Origin: Flavitalea sp966112615 | Lineage (GTDB): Bacteria; Bacteroidota; Bacteroidia; Chitinophagales; Chitinophagaceae | DNA length: 64,000 bases | Assembly (NCBI GenBank): GCA_966112615.1 | Contig: CBHWDO010000007.1 | Coordinates: 97,303 to 161,302 of the forward strand | Direction of reading: 5' to 3' | Shown: piece after piece, positions 15,998-25,091 of the stretch | Layout of the letters: each line of letters begins with the position of its first letter | Numbering within the stretch: position 1 is the stretch's first letter | The notes under the pieces: model-generated | Database searches by the model: none | Told to the model about the DNA's origin: nothing | What the model saw: only the letters and a program-made list of their open reading frames with translations | Program-made: the position numbers and the translations under genes

Positions 15998-18900
15998 ATG
16001 AGTCAAGCGAAGCATTTTCCCGTCGCCAGGCATTGGATCCTGCTCTTCTTTGCATTGATCATGCAAGTGAGCATAGCAGTGGCACAAACAAAAACAGTCA
16101 ATGGAATTATTAAGGACAACTCAGGCCAGCCTCTACAGGGCGCCACGATCCAGGTTGTCAACTCAGCTCAAATGGCGCAAGCCGATGCAGAAGGTAAATT
16201 CACTGTAAATGTCAGCAGTGATAAAGTTTCCCTTCGTATAACCATGACAGGTTATGCAAGCCAGACGATATCTGCCAATGCAGGATCGACTGTAACGATT
16301 GTTCTTGCTGAATCACAAAAAGATCTTGATGAGGTTGTTGTTGTTGGTTATGGCCGACAAAAACGTACAACCCTTACCGGTTCTGTTGCACAGATCTCCG
16401 GTAACGAATTGAAAAAAGCTCCGGCTGCAAACCTTTCGAACGTGCTTGCAGGAAGATTGCCGGGCTTGTCTGCATTACAACAATCAGGTCGACCAGGTTT
16501 TGATGAAGCAACCCTTCGTATCCGTGGTATCAACACCACAGGTACTTCAGCGCCAATTGTAATAGTTGATGGAGTTCAGCGTGCATTCAGTCAGCTGGAT
16601 CCTAACGAAATTGAAAACATCACCATCCTCAAAGATGCATCTGCAGCTGCAGTGTATGGTTTGCAGGCAGCAGGTGGTGTTATCCTTGTTACTACCAAAA
16701 GAGGTAACAGTAACAAAGCTGTTATTTCCTATGATGCATCAGTTAGCATGAACTCCATGACCCGCTTCCCTAAATTTTTGAACGGTCCGGATTACATGTA
16801 CTGGTACAAAAAAGGTGAAGAACTGGATAATGATTTCCTCATGCACAATGGTGGTAATCCTTTCCCCTACACTTATACTGATGAAGAAATTGAAGCACTC
16901 AGAAATGGTACCAACACCAATCCTTTCTATGGAAATACAGACTGGATGAATGAATTGCTTGGTCGCCAGAGCTGGTCACAACACCACAACGTATCTGTTC
17001 GCGGTGGTAATGAATCAGTAAAATATTTTGCTTCAGGTGGCTACCTGAATCAGCAGGGTGTGGTAAAGGGTAATGACTTCAAAAGATATAATCTTCGCTC
17101 AAACCTCGACTTCAAGATCAGCAATGTTTTCTCTGCAACACTCGACCTGGGTGCACGTAAGGAAAACCGCTATGGTACTGGTATTGCGGCCGATAATGGA
17201 AGTTATATGAACCCGTTCTTCCAGGCTGTGCGTGCGTTACCAAACGTGCCTCGTTATACGCCTGATGGTATCGATGCAGCAAGTGCTGCAGGTGCAGGTG
17301 TGGTGAATCCACTGGCAGCAATTGAGAAATCAGGTTACCAGAATTATGAAACTACTGTGATGCAGGTGACTTCAACCATCACTGCAAAGATCCCTAATGT
17401 AAAAGGGCTGACTGCAAAAGTGCTTGTTGGTTATGATCGTTCAAACCAGGAATTCAAATCATGGTTGCAGCCTTATGACCTGATGGTGCGCAGGGGAAGT
17501 GGTGGAAGCAGCTGGTACTGGGAAAAAGTAAATCCTCCAGGGATTACAATCAATACACTTCGCCAGAGTATTTCAAGTACAACACGTGAAACATTCCAGC
17601 CACAGATCAATTATGAAACCTCCTTCGGTGATCATGAATTGAAAGCACTGGCTGTATATGAATTCTCTAAAACATATGGTAATGCATTCTCTACCGGTGC
17701 AAGAAATTTCCCGCTCTCTGATCTGCAGGAGATCAACTTCGGTAGCAAGGATCCGCTCGATTTCATTTCACCAACCGGTGGTAGCGATCGTACTGCAAGA
17801 TCCGGTTATGTTGGAAGGATCAACTATGCTTACAGTGGAAAATATTTGGCAGAAGTTGTAGCACGTTATGATGCGTCCTATAATTTCTCTCCGGAGAATC
17901 GCTGGGGTCTTTTCCCTGCTGCTTCACTCGGATGGGTGATCAGTAAGGAAAACTTCTTTGATAAATTATCAAACACTGTTTCTTTCCTGAAACTTCGTGG
18001 TTCTGCTGGTTTGCTGGGTAACGACCGAATCGGTGAATTCCAGTACCTGCAAACATTCTCTCTTACTACCGGGCCTTCTGTAGTGATTGGAGGAGTGCCT
18101 ATTGCAGCATTGTATACTACTGGTGTTCCTAACAGGAATATCACCTGGGAGAAAACAATGAACTACAACGCAGGTTTCGAAGCTTCTCTTTTTAATGGTA
18201 AGATCGATGTTGAATTCGATTATTTCTATAAGATCACAAGAGATATTCTTGATGCGGTGAGCAGTCTCTACCCGCCATCTGTGGGAGGAAACTATCCTTC
18301 AGTAGTGAACAGGTCGATTGTTGACAACCGTGGTTTCGATCTTCGCATCGCACATAAGAATAATGTTGGTAAGAAATTCTTCTACAACGTTGCAGCAAAT
18401 CTTGGTTTTGCAAAGAACAGGCTGATCAGACGCGATGTGGCTGATGGAACTCCTGAATGGCAGAATCCATTGGGTCGCCCGCTGGGATCAAAGATGGGAT
18501 ATATTTCTGAAGGACTCTTCCAGTCATGGGAAGAAGTCGAGAACTGGCCTTCATCACCAGCTGGTACTGCAGCTCCGGGATTCATCAAGTATCGTGATCT
18601 GAATGGCGACGGACAGATCACCCAGGGTGGTGACTTCGCATTCATTGGAAGAAGCAATTTCCCTGAACTGACTTTTGGTTTGAATATCGACCTGCGTTAT
18701 GGTGCATTTGATTTTAATGCATTGTTACAGGGCGCTTCAAGAGCCGATGTATCACTGGGTGGAACTTATGAAGGTTCTGCAGGTGTTTCCGGTGTAATGG
18801 ATAATACACCATTTACAAGAAGTTTTTACAACCTCGGTAACTCTCCATATTACCTGATCGACCAGGCATGGAGACCGGATAATCCTGGTGCAACACTTCC

Positions 18901-19189
18901 ACGTTTAACTGCAAACCGTGCAGGTTATCCAAACCACAATGGATGGATGAACTCACAGTATGTGATCAATGGAGAATACCTCCGTTTGAAATCAGTGCAG
19001 ATCGGTTACAATATTCCTAAATCAGTATCGGACAGGCTGAAGATTACCAATGCAAGATTCTATCTCGCAGGTTTCAACCTGTTGACTTTCGATCACCTGA
19101 AGTACCTGGATCCTGAAATGCCAAACGCAAACAACGGGTTCTATCCTCAGCAGAAAATGATCACATTCGGTACCAACATTACTTTCTAA
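15998..19189 (+). CDS. SusC/RagA-type TonB-linked outer-membrane transporter
   Basis: About 1063 residues from the ATG at 15998; the longer TTG start lacks a signal-like N-terminus. Order: signal peptide (ending VAQ), carboxypeptidase-regulatory-like domain at about 33-108 (VNGIIKDNSGQPLQGATI), the TonB box region (DEVVVVGYGRQKR), a plug with SGRPGFDEATLRIRG and the IVIVDGVQR block, then a 22-strand barrel ending in a Phe (NITF). It imports oligosaccharides captured by its SusD lid, driven by TonB-ExbBD. Length is usual for SusC. susD follows after 18 bases. Confidence 0.96.
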   Translation: MSQAKHFPVARHWILLFFALIMQVSIAVAQTKTVNGIIKDNSGQPLQGATIQVVNSAQMAQADAEGKFTVNVSSDKVSLRITMTGYASQTISANAGSTVTIVLAESQKDLDEVVVVGYGRQKRTTLTGSVAQISGNELKKAPAANLSNVLAGRLPGLSALQQSGRPGFDEATLRIRGINTTGTSAPIVIVDGVQRAFSQLDPNEIENITILKDASAAAVYGLQAAGGVILVTTKRGNSNKAVISYDASVSMNSMTRFPKFLNGPDYMYWYKKGEELDNDFLMHNGGNPFPYTYTDEEIEALRNGTNTNPFYGNTDWMNELLGRQSWSQHHNVSVRGGNESVKYFASGGYLNQQGVVKGNDFKRYNLRSNLDFKISNVFSATLDLGARKENRYGTGIAADNGSYMNPFFQAVRALPNVPRYTPDGIDAASAAGAGVVNPLAAIEKSGYQNYETTVMQVTSTITAKIPNVKGLTAKVLVGYDRSNQEFKSWLQPYDLMVRRGSGGSSWYWEKVNPPGITINTLRQSISSTTRETFQPQINYETSFGDHELKALAVYEFSKTYGNAFSTGARNFPLSDLQEINFGSKDPLDFISPTGGSDRTARSGYVGRINYAYSGKYLAEVVARYDASYNFSPENRWGLFPAASLGWVISKENFFDKLSNTVSFLKLRGSAGLLGNDRIGEFQYLQTFSLTTGPSVVIGGVPIAALYTTGVPNRNITWEKTMNYNAGFEASLFNGKIDVEFDYFYKITRDILDAVSSLYPPSVGGNYPSVVNRSIVDNRGFDLRIAHKNNVGKKFFYNVAANLGFAKNRLIRRDVADGTPEWQNPLGRPLGSKMGYISEGLFQSWEEVENWPSSPAGTAAPGFIKYRDLNGDGQITQGGDFAFIGRSNFPELTFGLNIDLRYGAFDFNALLQGASRADVSLGGTYEGSAGVSGVMDNTPFTRSFYNLGNSPYYLIDQAWRPDNPGATLPRLTANRAGYPNHNGWMNSQYVINGEYLRLKSVQIGYNIPKSVSDRLKITNARFYLAGFNLLTFDHLKYLDPEMPNANNGFYPQQKMITFGTNITF

Positions 19190-19207
19190 CCAATAAGAAA
19201 TCGTGCA

Positions 19208-20899
19208 ATGAAAAATAAATATTCAAAAATATTCCAGGCCCTGATTGTAGCGGGTTTGCTGGCAGGAACGCCGGGATGTAAGCCGGATGTATTGCCTACC
19301 GACAGGTATACTGATGCAGTGGTTTGGCAAAATCCTCAGAATGTAAAACAATACATCGCAGGTATGTATTCAGAATTCCAGCGCTATGCATTTGGTGCAA
19401 TGCCTGGACTTGGATACGATAACATGAGTGATGCATTAACAGATATTATTAAATACACTTCAAGCTCTGAAGGAAATGGAACAGCCAACAGGCTTTCGTT
19501 TGATGCGAACAGGGTAAATGCATCCACACCTGCAATTAATGTATGGGCTGCATCTTATTCAAGGATCCGAAGGATCAATGAATTCCTGAAGGGTATTGAG
19601 TTGTACAGCAAGCTCGATGCTGAATCAAAACAGCGTTATACTGCAGAAGCAAGATTCATCCGCGGCTACTGTTATTTCTGGCTTGCAAAAGTGAACGGAA
19701 GTGTGGTGCTGTTAGATAAACTGAATGAGATCGATCAGAAAGATAATCCTCGTTCAAGTGAAGATGAAGTATGGAATTTCGTTGCAGCAGATTTTGCCTA
19801 TGCAGCTGAATTTCTTCCTAAAACATGGCCTGGTGAAGAAGGTCGTGCAACCAAAGGCGCAGCGTACGGAATGCTTGCACGCACCTGGTTGTATGCAGCT
19901 TCTGTTGCAGAATATGATCGCAAACAATTTAACCAGGATCCTTTAACTGGTGTACCTCAGGCGAAAGCTGCAGAGTATTACAGAAATGCAGCCAATGCTG
20001 CTGGTGAAGTGATCAAACTGGCTGATGAAGGCTTGTATGCATTGGAAACAAATTTCACCAATGCATTCATGAATGGTAAGAGCAAAGAAGGTGTGTTCAC
20101 TGTTTTCTATGCAAGACCAAACTTCACCCATTCATATGACTTCAATTTCGTACCGCCATTGGATGTGAGCGGTGGTGGAGCAATCGGCGTTCCGACTGCA
20201 GAACTTGCTGACCAGTTTGAACTGGCCAATGGTAACGATTTCAACTGGAGTGATCCGGCAATGAAAGCCAATCCATATGCAAACAGGGAACCTCGTTTCT
20301 ACGCAACTGTATTACACAATGGTGCAAGCTGGAAAGGAAGGACGATTAATACTTCTCCTGAAAATTTACAAGAAGGATATGTTGATTTCAACTCTAATCC
20401 TGACCCACGCAAAACTGTAACAGGATACTATATGCGCAAAATGCTGGATGTTACAAACACAAGCATTCTTCTTCAAAAAAGTGCGCAGCCATGGCATGAA
20501 ATGCGTTACGCTGAAGTGTTGCTGATCCATGCGGAAGCTCTTGCAAAACTGAATGATATCGGAGGTTCTAAACTTTCCTTAGATAAGGTTAGAAGTCGTG
20601 CCGGATTGCCTGGTGTTGAAGCAAGCAATCAGTCAGAACTGATGGCCGCAATCGAGCACGAAAGAATTGTTGAACTGGCCGGAGAAGGGCATCGTTACTG
20701 GGATCTGCGCCGGTGGAGAAAAGCGCACCTCGTTATCAATGGACAAAGAGTTCACGGTCATAAGCCTGTTTCAGGTAATTATGAATTGGTGGATGCCGAC
20801 AAGCAGAACAGGATGTTCCCGACCACTTTCTATTACATGCCAATCCCACAGGAAGAAATTGTAAGAAACGCTGCCATGGAGCAGATCCAGGGATGGTAA
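19208..20899 (+). CDS. SusD/RagB family nutrient-binding lipoprotein
   Basis: A 563-residue surface lipoprotein with a lipobox Cys24 (GTPGCKPD). The body is a helical tetratricopeptide-like SusD fold; ARFIRGYCYFWLAKVNG, the GAAYGMLARTWLYAA helix and the C-terminal IEHERIVELAGEGHRYWDLRR block are diagnostic for SusD/RagB. It forms the lid of the adjacent SusC and binds the glycan. Length is average. The order susC-susD-lipoprotein identifies a polysaccharide utilisation locus. Confidence 0.96.
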   Translation: MKNKYSKIFQALIVAGLLAGTPGCKPDVLPTDRYTDAVVWQNPQNVKQYIAGMYSEFQRYAFGAMPGLGYDNMSDALTDIIKYTSSSEGNGTANRLSFDANRVNASTPAINVWAASYSRIRRINEFLKGIELYSKLDAESKQRYTAEARFIRGYCYFWLAKVNGSVVLLDKLNEIDQKDNPRSSEDEVWNFVAADFAYAAEFLPKTWPGEEGRATKGAAYGMLARTWLYAASVAEYDRKQFNQDPLTGVPQAKAAEYYRNAANAAGEVIKLADEGLYALETNFTNAFMNGKSKEGVFTVFYARPNFTHSYDFNFVPPLDVSGGGAIGVPTAELADQFELANGNDFNWSDPAMKANPYANREPRFYATVLHNGASWKGRTINTSPENLQEGYVDFNSNPDPRKTVTGYYMRKMLDVTNTSILLQKSAQPWHEMRYAEVLLIHAEALAKLNDIGGSKLSLDKVRSRAGLPGVEASNQSELMAAIEHERIVELAGEGHRYWDLRRWRKAHLVINGQRVHGHKPVSGNYELVDADKQNRMFPTTFYYMPIPQEEIVRNAAMEQIQGW

Positions 20900-20930
20900 T
20901 CAATTCATCAACATTTCAAATAACTCCAAA

Positions 20931-22604
20931 ATGAATCAATTCTTATATAAACTCTTTACTGCCGGAGGCCTTGTGCTGGCTATGTCTGGCTGTATCAAAC
21001 CCGACATCGTTGAAAGGAATGATGCATTGAATGTGGCCAATATCTGGACAGAGATCCCTGGTATCAAAGAAAGATTTACCGGTTCTATCAGCCCTGATAA
21101 GGATACTGCATACATCGATATGTCGTATTTCTTTCCTGCAGAATCTGATAATGAAGTTGATCTTTCCAACCTGATCCTGCGCACCAGTATTCCTGTTGAC
21201 GCAACGATTACTCCATCATTGGGTGTACCAATGGATTTTTCAAAACCTGTTACACTGACCATCACATCAGGTACCGGTGAAAAATCTGAGATGGTAGTGC
21301 TGGTAAGAAAAGTTGGTGATCTATCTGTGAAAGAAGCCACCATCAGTTATACTGAAGGCGGAACTACACAAACAATCGAAGCCATTCCAAATGGTGATGA
21401 ATTGGTGTTTTTTGTTCTTCCCGGAACAAATCTTTCCAATGTTACTTTCAACATGGGATTGAGCAGGCACTCTTCATCTTCTATTGCTAATGGATCAACA
21501 CTTGACCTGTCAAATCCTGTGAACGTTACTGTTACAGGAGTTGATGGATTGACAAAAACATATAAGCTTGTTGCACGTGAACCACAGAAGCTTGATTACG
21601 GCTTCGGTATCAACAAGAAGCTTTGGGTGAAATCAGCTGCTGATCTTGGTTTTGCAGCTAACATGGAAGTTGGCCTGGCAGTTAGTGGTGATTACCTCGT
21701 GATGGTGAGCAGAACCAATCCAACAAAGTATACTGTGCTGAATCGCTTTACTGGCGCGCCTGCCGGACAAATGACTGTTCCATTCGCAGGTCTTTCATTC
21801 CAGGTTGAAGAAGACAGTACAGGAAATATTTTGGGTGCATCATGGGCTCCAAAGAATGCAACTTTCTTCCTCTACAAATGGAAGAATCCATTCGATCCTG
21901 CACCGGTGAAAATGGTGGAGTGGGTAAACAATAACCCTGCAGCTATTACTGGTGATGGTGGTGTTGGAAGAAGGGTGAATATTTTTGGTGACCTCGATAA
22001 AGATGCGATCATCATGGCCCCTGCAGGTCAGTCGAAGATCATCTACAAATGGGTGGTTAGAAATGGGGCAGTGGTTAGCCAGACTCCTGAAGTGATCGAG
22101 TATAAGAGTGTTGCCGGTGGAGCAGCCTCCTTCATGGGATATTATGCTGAAGCACAGCCAGTATCTGCAGCAACCAATTCAGATTACTTCGTCAACTACC
22201 AGTTCGAGATCGCCTTGGTGGATGGAAATACCAATCAGCGCAAAATTGCAGTGTCAAATGAACCAGGTGCATACGGTGTATTCCATATGCCAACTGCACT
22301 GGCAGATTTCAACAATGCTAAATATCTCGCAATTGTAAAGTATATGGAATCATATGACCTGAATAAGGTTCGTATGTCGCTGCTCGATATTACCAATCCT
22401 GATAACCTCAGCATTCCGGCAGCAGATCCAAGATTCCCGACACTGAATGTTTTCAATTCAGACCTCTTATCTGGTTCAGTGAATGGAAACGGAACTGCTG
22501 ATATCACTGTGTCATATTCCGCAGATAAAGAACGCATGCAGGTGTACATGTTGCTCACCAACGGTGGCATCCTTGCACAGGAATTTACAAAATACGCACC
22601 ATAA
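20931..22604 (+). CDS. Surface glycan-binding-type lipoprotein (DUF5018-like)
   Basis: A 557-residue lipoprotein (Cys21 in MSGCIKPD) placed third after susC and susD, the usual slot of a surface glycan-binding protein. Two Ig-like repeats at about 40-220 share the SKEATI/DLSNPV...VT-GxDG pattern seen in DUF5018 domains, with DLSNPVNVTVTGVDGLTKTY repeated from DFSKPVTLTITSGTGEKSEM. The C-terminal 340 residues look like a beta-propeller-like DUF4623-type domain. I cannot name a ligand. A strong hairpin follows the gene (22623-22651). Confidence 0.75.
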   Translation: MNQFLYKLFTAGGLVLAMSGCIKPDIVERNDALNVANIWTEIPGIKERFTGSISPDKDTAYIDMSYFFPAESDNEVDLSNLILRTSIPVDATITPSLGVPMDFSKPVTLTITSGTGEKSEMVVLVRKVGDLSVKEATISYTEGGTTQTIEAIPNGDELVFFVLPGTNLSNVTFNMGLSRHSSSSIANGSTLDLSNPVNVTVTGVDGLTKTYKLVAREPQKLDYGFGINKKLWVKSAADLGFAANMEVGLAVSGDYLVMVSRTNPTKYTVLNRFTGAPAGQMTVPFAGLSFQVEEDSTGNILGASWAPKNATFFLYKWKNPFDPAPVKMVEWVNNNPAAITGDGGVGRRVNIFGDLDKDAIIMAPAGQSKIIYKWVVRNGAVVSQTPEVIEYKSVAGGAASFMGYYAEAQPVSAATNSDYFVNYQFEIALVDGNTNQRKIAVSNEPGAYGVFHMPTALADFNNAKYLAIVKYMESYDLNKVRMSLLDITNPDNLSIPAADPRFPTLNVFNSDLLSGSVNGNGTADITVSYSADKERMQVYMLLTNGGILAQEFTKYAP

Positions 22605-22622
22605 GCAGGTGATGAAAGGTTG

Positions 22623-22651
22623 AGTTGTCCCGGCAAAGCACCGGGACAACT
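22623..22651 (+). terminator. Strong intercistronic hairpin, partial terminator or mRNA stabiliser
   Basis: AGTTGTCCCGG at 22623-22633 pairs perfectly with CCGGGACAACT at 22641-22651 around a 7-base loop. Only a three-T run follows, so it is not a classical full terminator. It separates susCD-lipoprotein from the enzyme genes and may make the transporter part of the transcript more abundant. Confidence 0.6.
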
Positions 22652-22666
22652 TTCTAAATCATTATT

Positions 22667-24073
22667 ATGAAAAATATATTCAGAACACTATTCATTTCTT
22701 CAGCCTTTCTTGCTGCAATGGCTGGTTGCTCCAAATCCAGTTCCGTTGCGCCTCCTGTGGATCCAGGACCTGGTAATGGAAATACCGATACCGTTCGGAA
22801 ACGTGAAGTGATTACCTGGGTAGATGCAAGATCAAATGTATTTGGTACATATGGAAGACTCAATGATACAGGTGAGATCAAAAAGATCCTGGACACATTG
22901 AAGAGCGTGGGCGTTAACAGCCTCGTGCTTGATGTGAAAGGTTCTTCAGGCTTCACTATGTATCCAAGTTCCTATACCAAACAAGTGACATCCATGGATG
23001 GTAAATCATTGCCGGTAGGAGTGGATTATGTTGACTTCTTTGTAAAGGAAGCCAAAGCAAGAAACTTCAAAGTCTATGCTTCTATCGTAACATTTGTTGA
23101 AGGCGACCAGTCGCGTGGTATTGGAAAGGTTTACGAAGATCCTGTCTTCCGCGATCAGTATCAATCGATCGTTTGTGATGCACAGGGCAACCGTGTTCCT
23201 GTAACTTCTATCGGAAGAAATGGATTCGTGAATCCAGCGATTCCTGCAGTACAGGAAAGAGCCTTGAATATCATCAAAGAGATCGTGCAGAATTACAATG
23301 TTGATGGAATGATATTGGACTATGCGCGTTATACCGATATCAATGCCGACTTCTCTGATTTCAGCAAGAACCAGTTCATCAAGTTTCTGGAAGATAATTT
23401 CCAGGACAACAATGCAAAGTTCATGGAGTTTCCAAAAGATATCGTGTCGACCTGGAGAACCAACAGCGGTCAGATCCTTCCTGCAACTACCGGGAAATAT
23501 TATAACAAGTGGCTGCTTTATCGCACCGGTGTGATCCATGAATTTTTTAAGAAAGCAAGGACGGCTGTAAAAGCTATCAAACCCGATGTAAAGTTTGGTG
23601 TGTATGTGGGTGCATGGTATGCAACATATTACCAGGTTGGAGTGAATTGGGCAAGCCAGGATTATGATCCATTCAATGATGCAGAATTGCGCTTCGATTG
23701 GGCTTATCCGGGTTATAACAAGAATGGTTATGCCGAGCAACTTGATATACTAATGACCGGAAACTATTTCACGCAGTTGATGATCAATGATAACCCTGCA
23801 TCAGCAGGACAAAAATACCACTGGTGGAGTGTGGAAGGTTCTTTAAAAGGTGGTAAGTATATCACCCGCAACAAAGTTCCGTTGTATGGAAGTATGGATC
23901 TTGGAAATGTAGACTGGCCGAGCCAGGATGCAATCAGCAATACCATTAAATACATTCAGAATAATGCAACAGGTGGTATCATGTTGTTCGACCTTGTACA
24001 CATTTATGCACCGCAATATAACAGGTTGAAACAGCCACTTTGGAATGCTGTAAAAAATGGATTACAAAATTAA
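22667..24073 (+). CDS. GHL10-type glycoside hydrolase-like lipoprotein
   Basis: A 468-residue lipoprotein (Cys21, MAGCSKSS) with a Ser/Pro/Gly linker to about 40 and a TIM-barrel domain of the GHL10/DUF187 and alpha-amylase-like putative glycosidase group. Barrel landmarks are VITWVDARSN, VNSLVLDVKGSSG, KVYASIVTF, NVDGMILDYARYTD (likely catalytic Asp) and KFGVYVGAWYATYYQ. The PWNAV C-terminus is typical of family members used for exopolysaccharide cleavage. It probably hydrolyses a glycosidic bond in the target polymer at the cell surface or in the periplasm. It is followed 4 bases later by the NAGPA gene. Confidence 0.78.
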   Translation: MKNIFRTLFISSAFLAAMAGCSKSSSVAPPVDPGPGNGNTDTVRKREVITWVDARSNVFGTYGRLNDTGEIKKILDTLKSVGVNSLVLDVKGSSGFTMYPSSYTKQVTSMDGKSLPVGVDYVDFFVKEAKARNFKVYASIVTFVEGDQSRGIGKVYEDPVFRDQYQSIVCDAQGNRVPVTSIGRNGFVNPAIPAVQERALNIIKEIVQNYNVDGMILDYARYTDINADFSDFSKNQFIKFLEDNFQDNNAKFMEFPKDIVSTWRTNSGQILPATTGKYYNKWLLYRTGVIHEFFKKARTAVKAIKPDVKFGVYVGAWYATYYQVGVNWASQDYDPFNDAELRFDWAYPGYNKNGYAEQLDILMTGNYFTQLMINDNPASAGQKYHWWSVEGSLKGGKYITRNKVPLYGSMDLGNVDWPSQDAISNTIKYIQNNATGGIMLFDLVHIYAPQYNRLKQPLWNAVKNGLQN

Positions 24074-24077
24074 GCTG

Positions 24078-25088
24078 ATGAAATTTCCGGTTAGTATAGC
24101 ATTATTATTCACGTTGGTACAGGCAATGGCAGGCTGCTCAAAAAGCAGTGGAAATACTGTCGTGCCGGTACCTCCGGTGGATACTGTAATAACTGAAAAG
24201 CCCCTGGTTCAACTTCCTTCAACCTGGCAATTGATGAAGGATCGTATGACAGGGTTTCCCAAAGGAATTGAAGTGTACCGCAATACAACTGCATTTAATG
24301 GCAAGTCATTACATGCATGGTGTGTAGCATTTGATCCAACGAATGTATCCTTGGAATTCAGACCTGTACTGGCTTCTGTGAATACCAAACCATCTGTTTT
24401 ATTTTCTGCTGAACCGGGAAATCCATTGGTGAGTATCAACTCAGGGTTTTTTGGAACGAATGTTTCCTATAGCCTGGTTCATTATGCGGAAGATACAAAA
24501 GCAAAGAATATTGCCTCGCTTAACAGGCCGCTGAATGGAGTATCTGCAACATATTATCCAACAAGAGGTGCTTTTGGATTAGGGCTTGATGGAAAACCTT
24601 CCATCACCTGGATCTACCATGTTGGTGATGTGATCTATAGTTATCCCGAGCCTTCACCGAATGAACTGAATAAAGCTCCGCAACCCAGGCCTGATCAGTA
24701 TTTCCCTGCAAACGGAAAAAGCTGGAATGCCATTCATGCAGTGGGTGGATCTCCTGTGCTGATCAAAAATGGTGCAACCAGGATCACAGATAAAGAAGAA
24801 CTGATTGACATCAATAATACCAGTGCCAGGGCACGTTCTGCGATCGGTTATAATGCTGAAGGAAATGTTTTTCTTCTTGCTATTGAAGGTAATAATGCCC
24901 AGGGTGGAGCAGGGCTTTCCTTAGCTGAGCTCGCGCAATTGATGTTGGAAATGGGCTGTACTGATGCTTTAAATCTTGATGGTGGCGGATCCACATCAAT
25001 GACGGTAAATGGATCGCTGACGGTAAAGCCTTCTGACGCAGCTGGCGAAAGAAGTGTGATGAGTGCGATCATAATTAAAAAGAAATAA
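24078..25088 (+). CDS. Phosphodiester glycosidase (NAGPA domain) lipoprotein
   Basis: About 336 residues from the ATG at 24078; the earlier frame start lies within the upstream gene. Lipobox Cys20 (MAGCSKSSG) precedes a PF09992 domain: SINSGFFGTN, HAVGGSPVLI, ARSAIGYNAEG, the AIEGN block and the hallmark ALNLDGGGSTSM near residue 295. The human homologue removes the GlcNAc cap from mannose-6-phosphate diesters, and bacterial members cleave GlcNAc or GalNAc phosphodiesters. So the target glycan may contain phosphodiester-linked amino sugars. It is lipid-anchored and likely periplasmic or surface exposed. Confidence 0.88.
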   Translation: MKFPVSIALLFTLVQAMAGCSKSSGNTVVPVPPVDTVITEKPLVQLPSTWQLMKDRMTGFPKGIEVYRNTTAFNGKSLHAWCVAFDPTNVSLEFRPVLASVNTKPSVLFSAEPGNPLVSINSGFFGTNVSYSLVHYAEDTKAKNIASLNRPLNGVSATYYPTRGAFGLGLDGKPSITWIYHVGDVIYSYPEPSPNELNKAPQPRPDQYFPANGKSWNAIHAVGGSPVLIKNGATRITDKEELIDINNTSARARSAIGYNAEGNVFLLAIEGNNAQGGAGLSLAELAQLMLEMGCTDALNLDGGGSTSMTVNGSLTVKPSDAAGERSVMSAIIIKKK

Positions 25089-25091
25089 CCC

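Noticed and set aside
23006..23740. A 244-codon open frame on the minus strand
   Set aside because: It lies entirely inside the GHL10-type gene on the opposite strand, has no family features, and its codons follow the antisense of a good coding frame.
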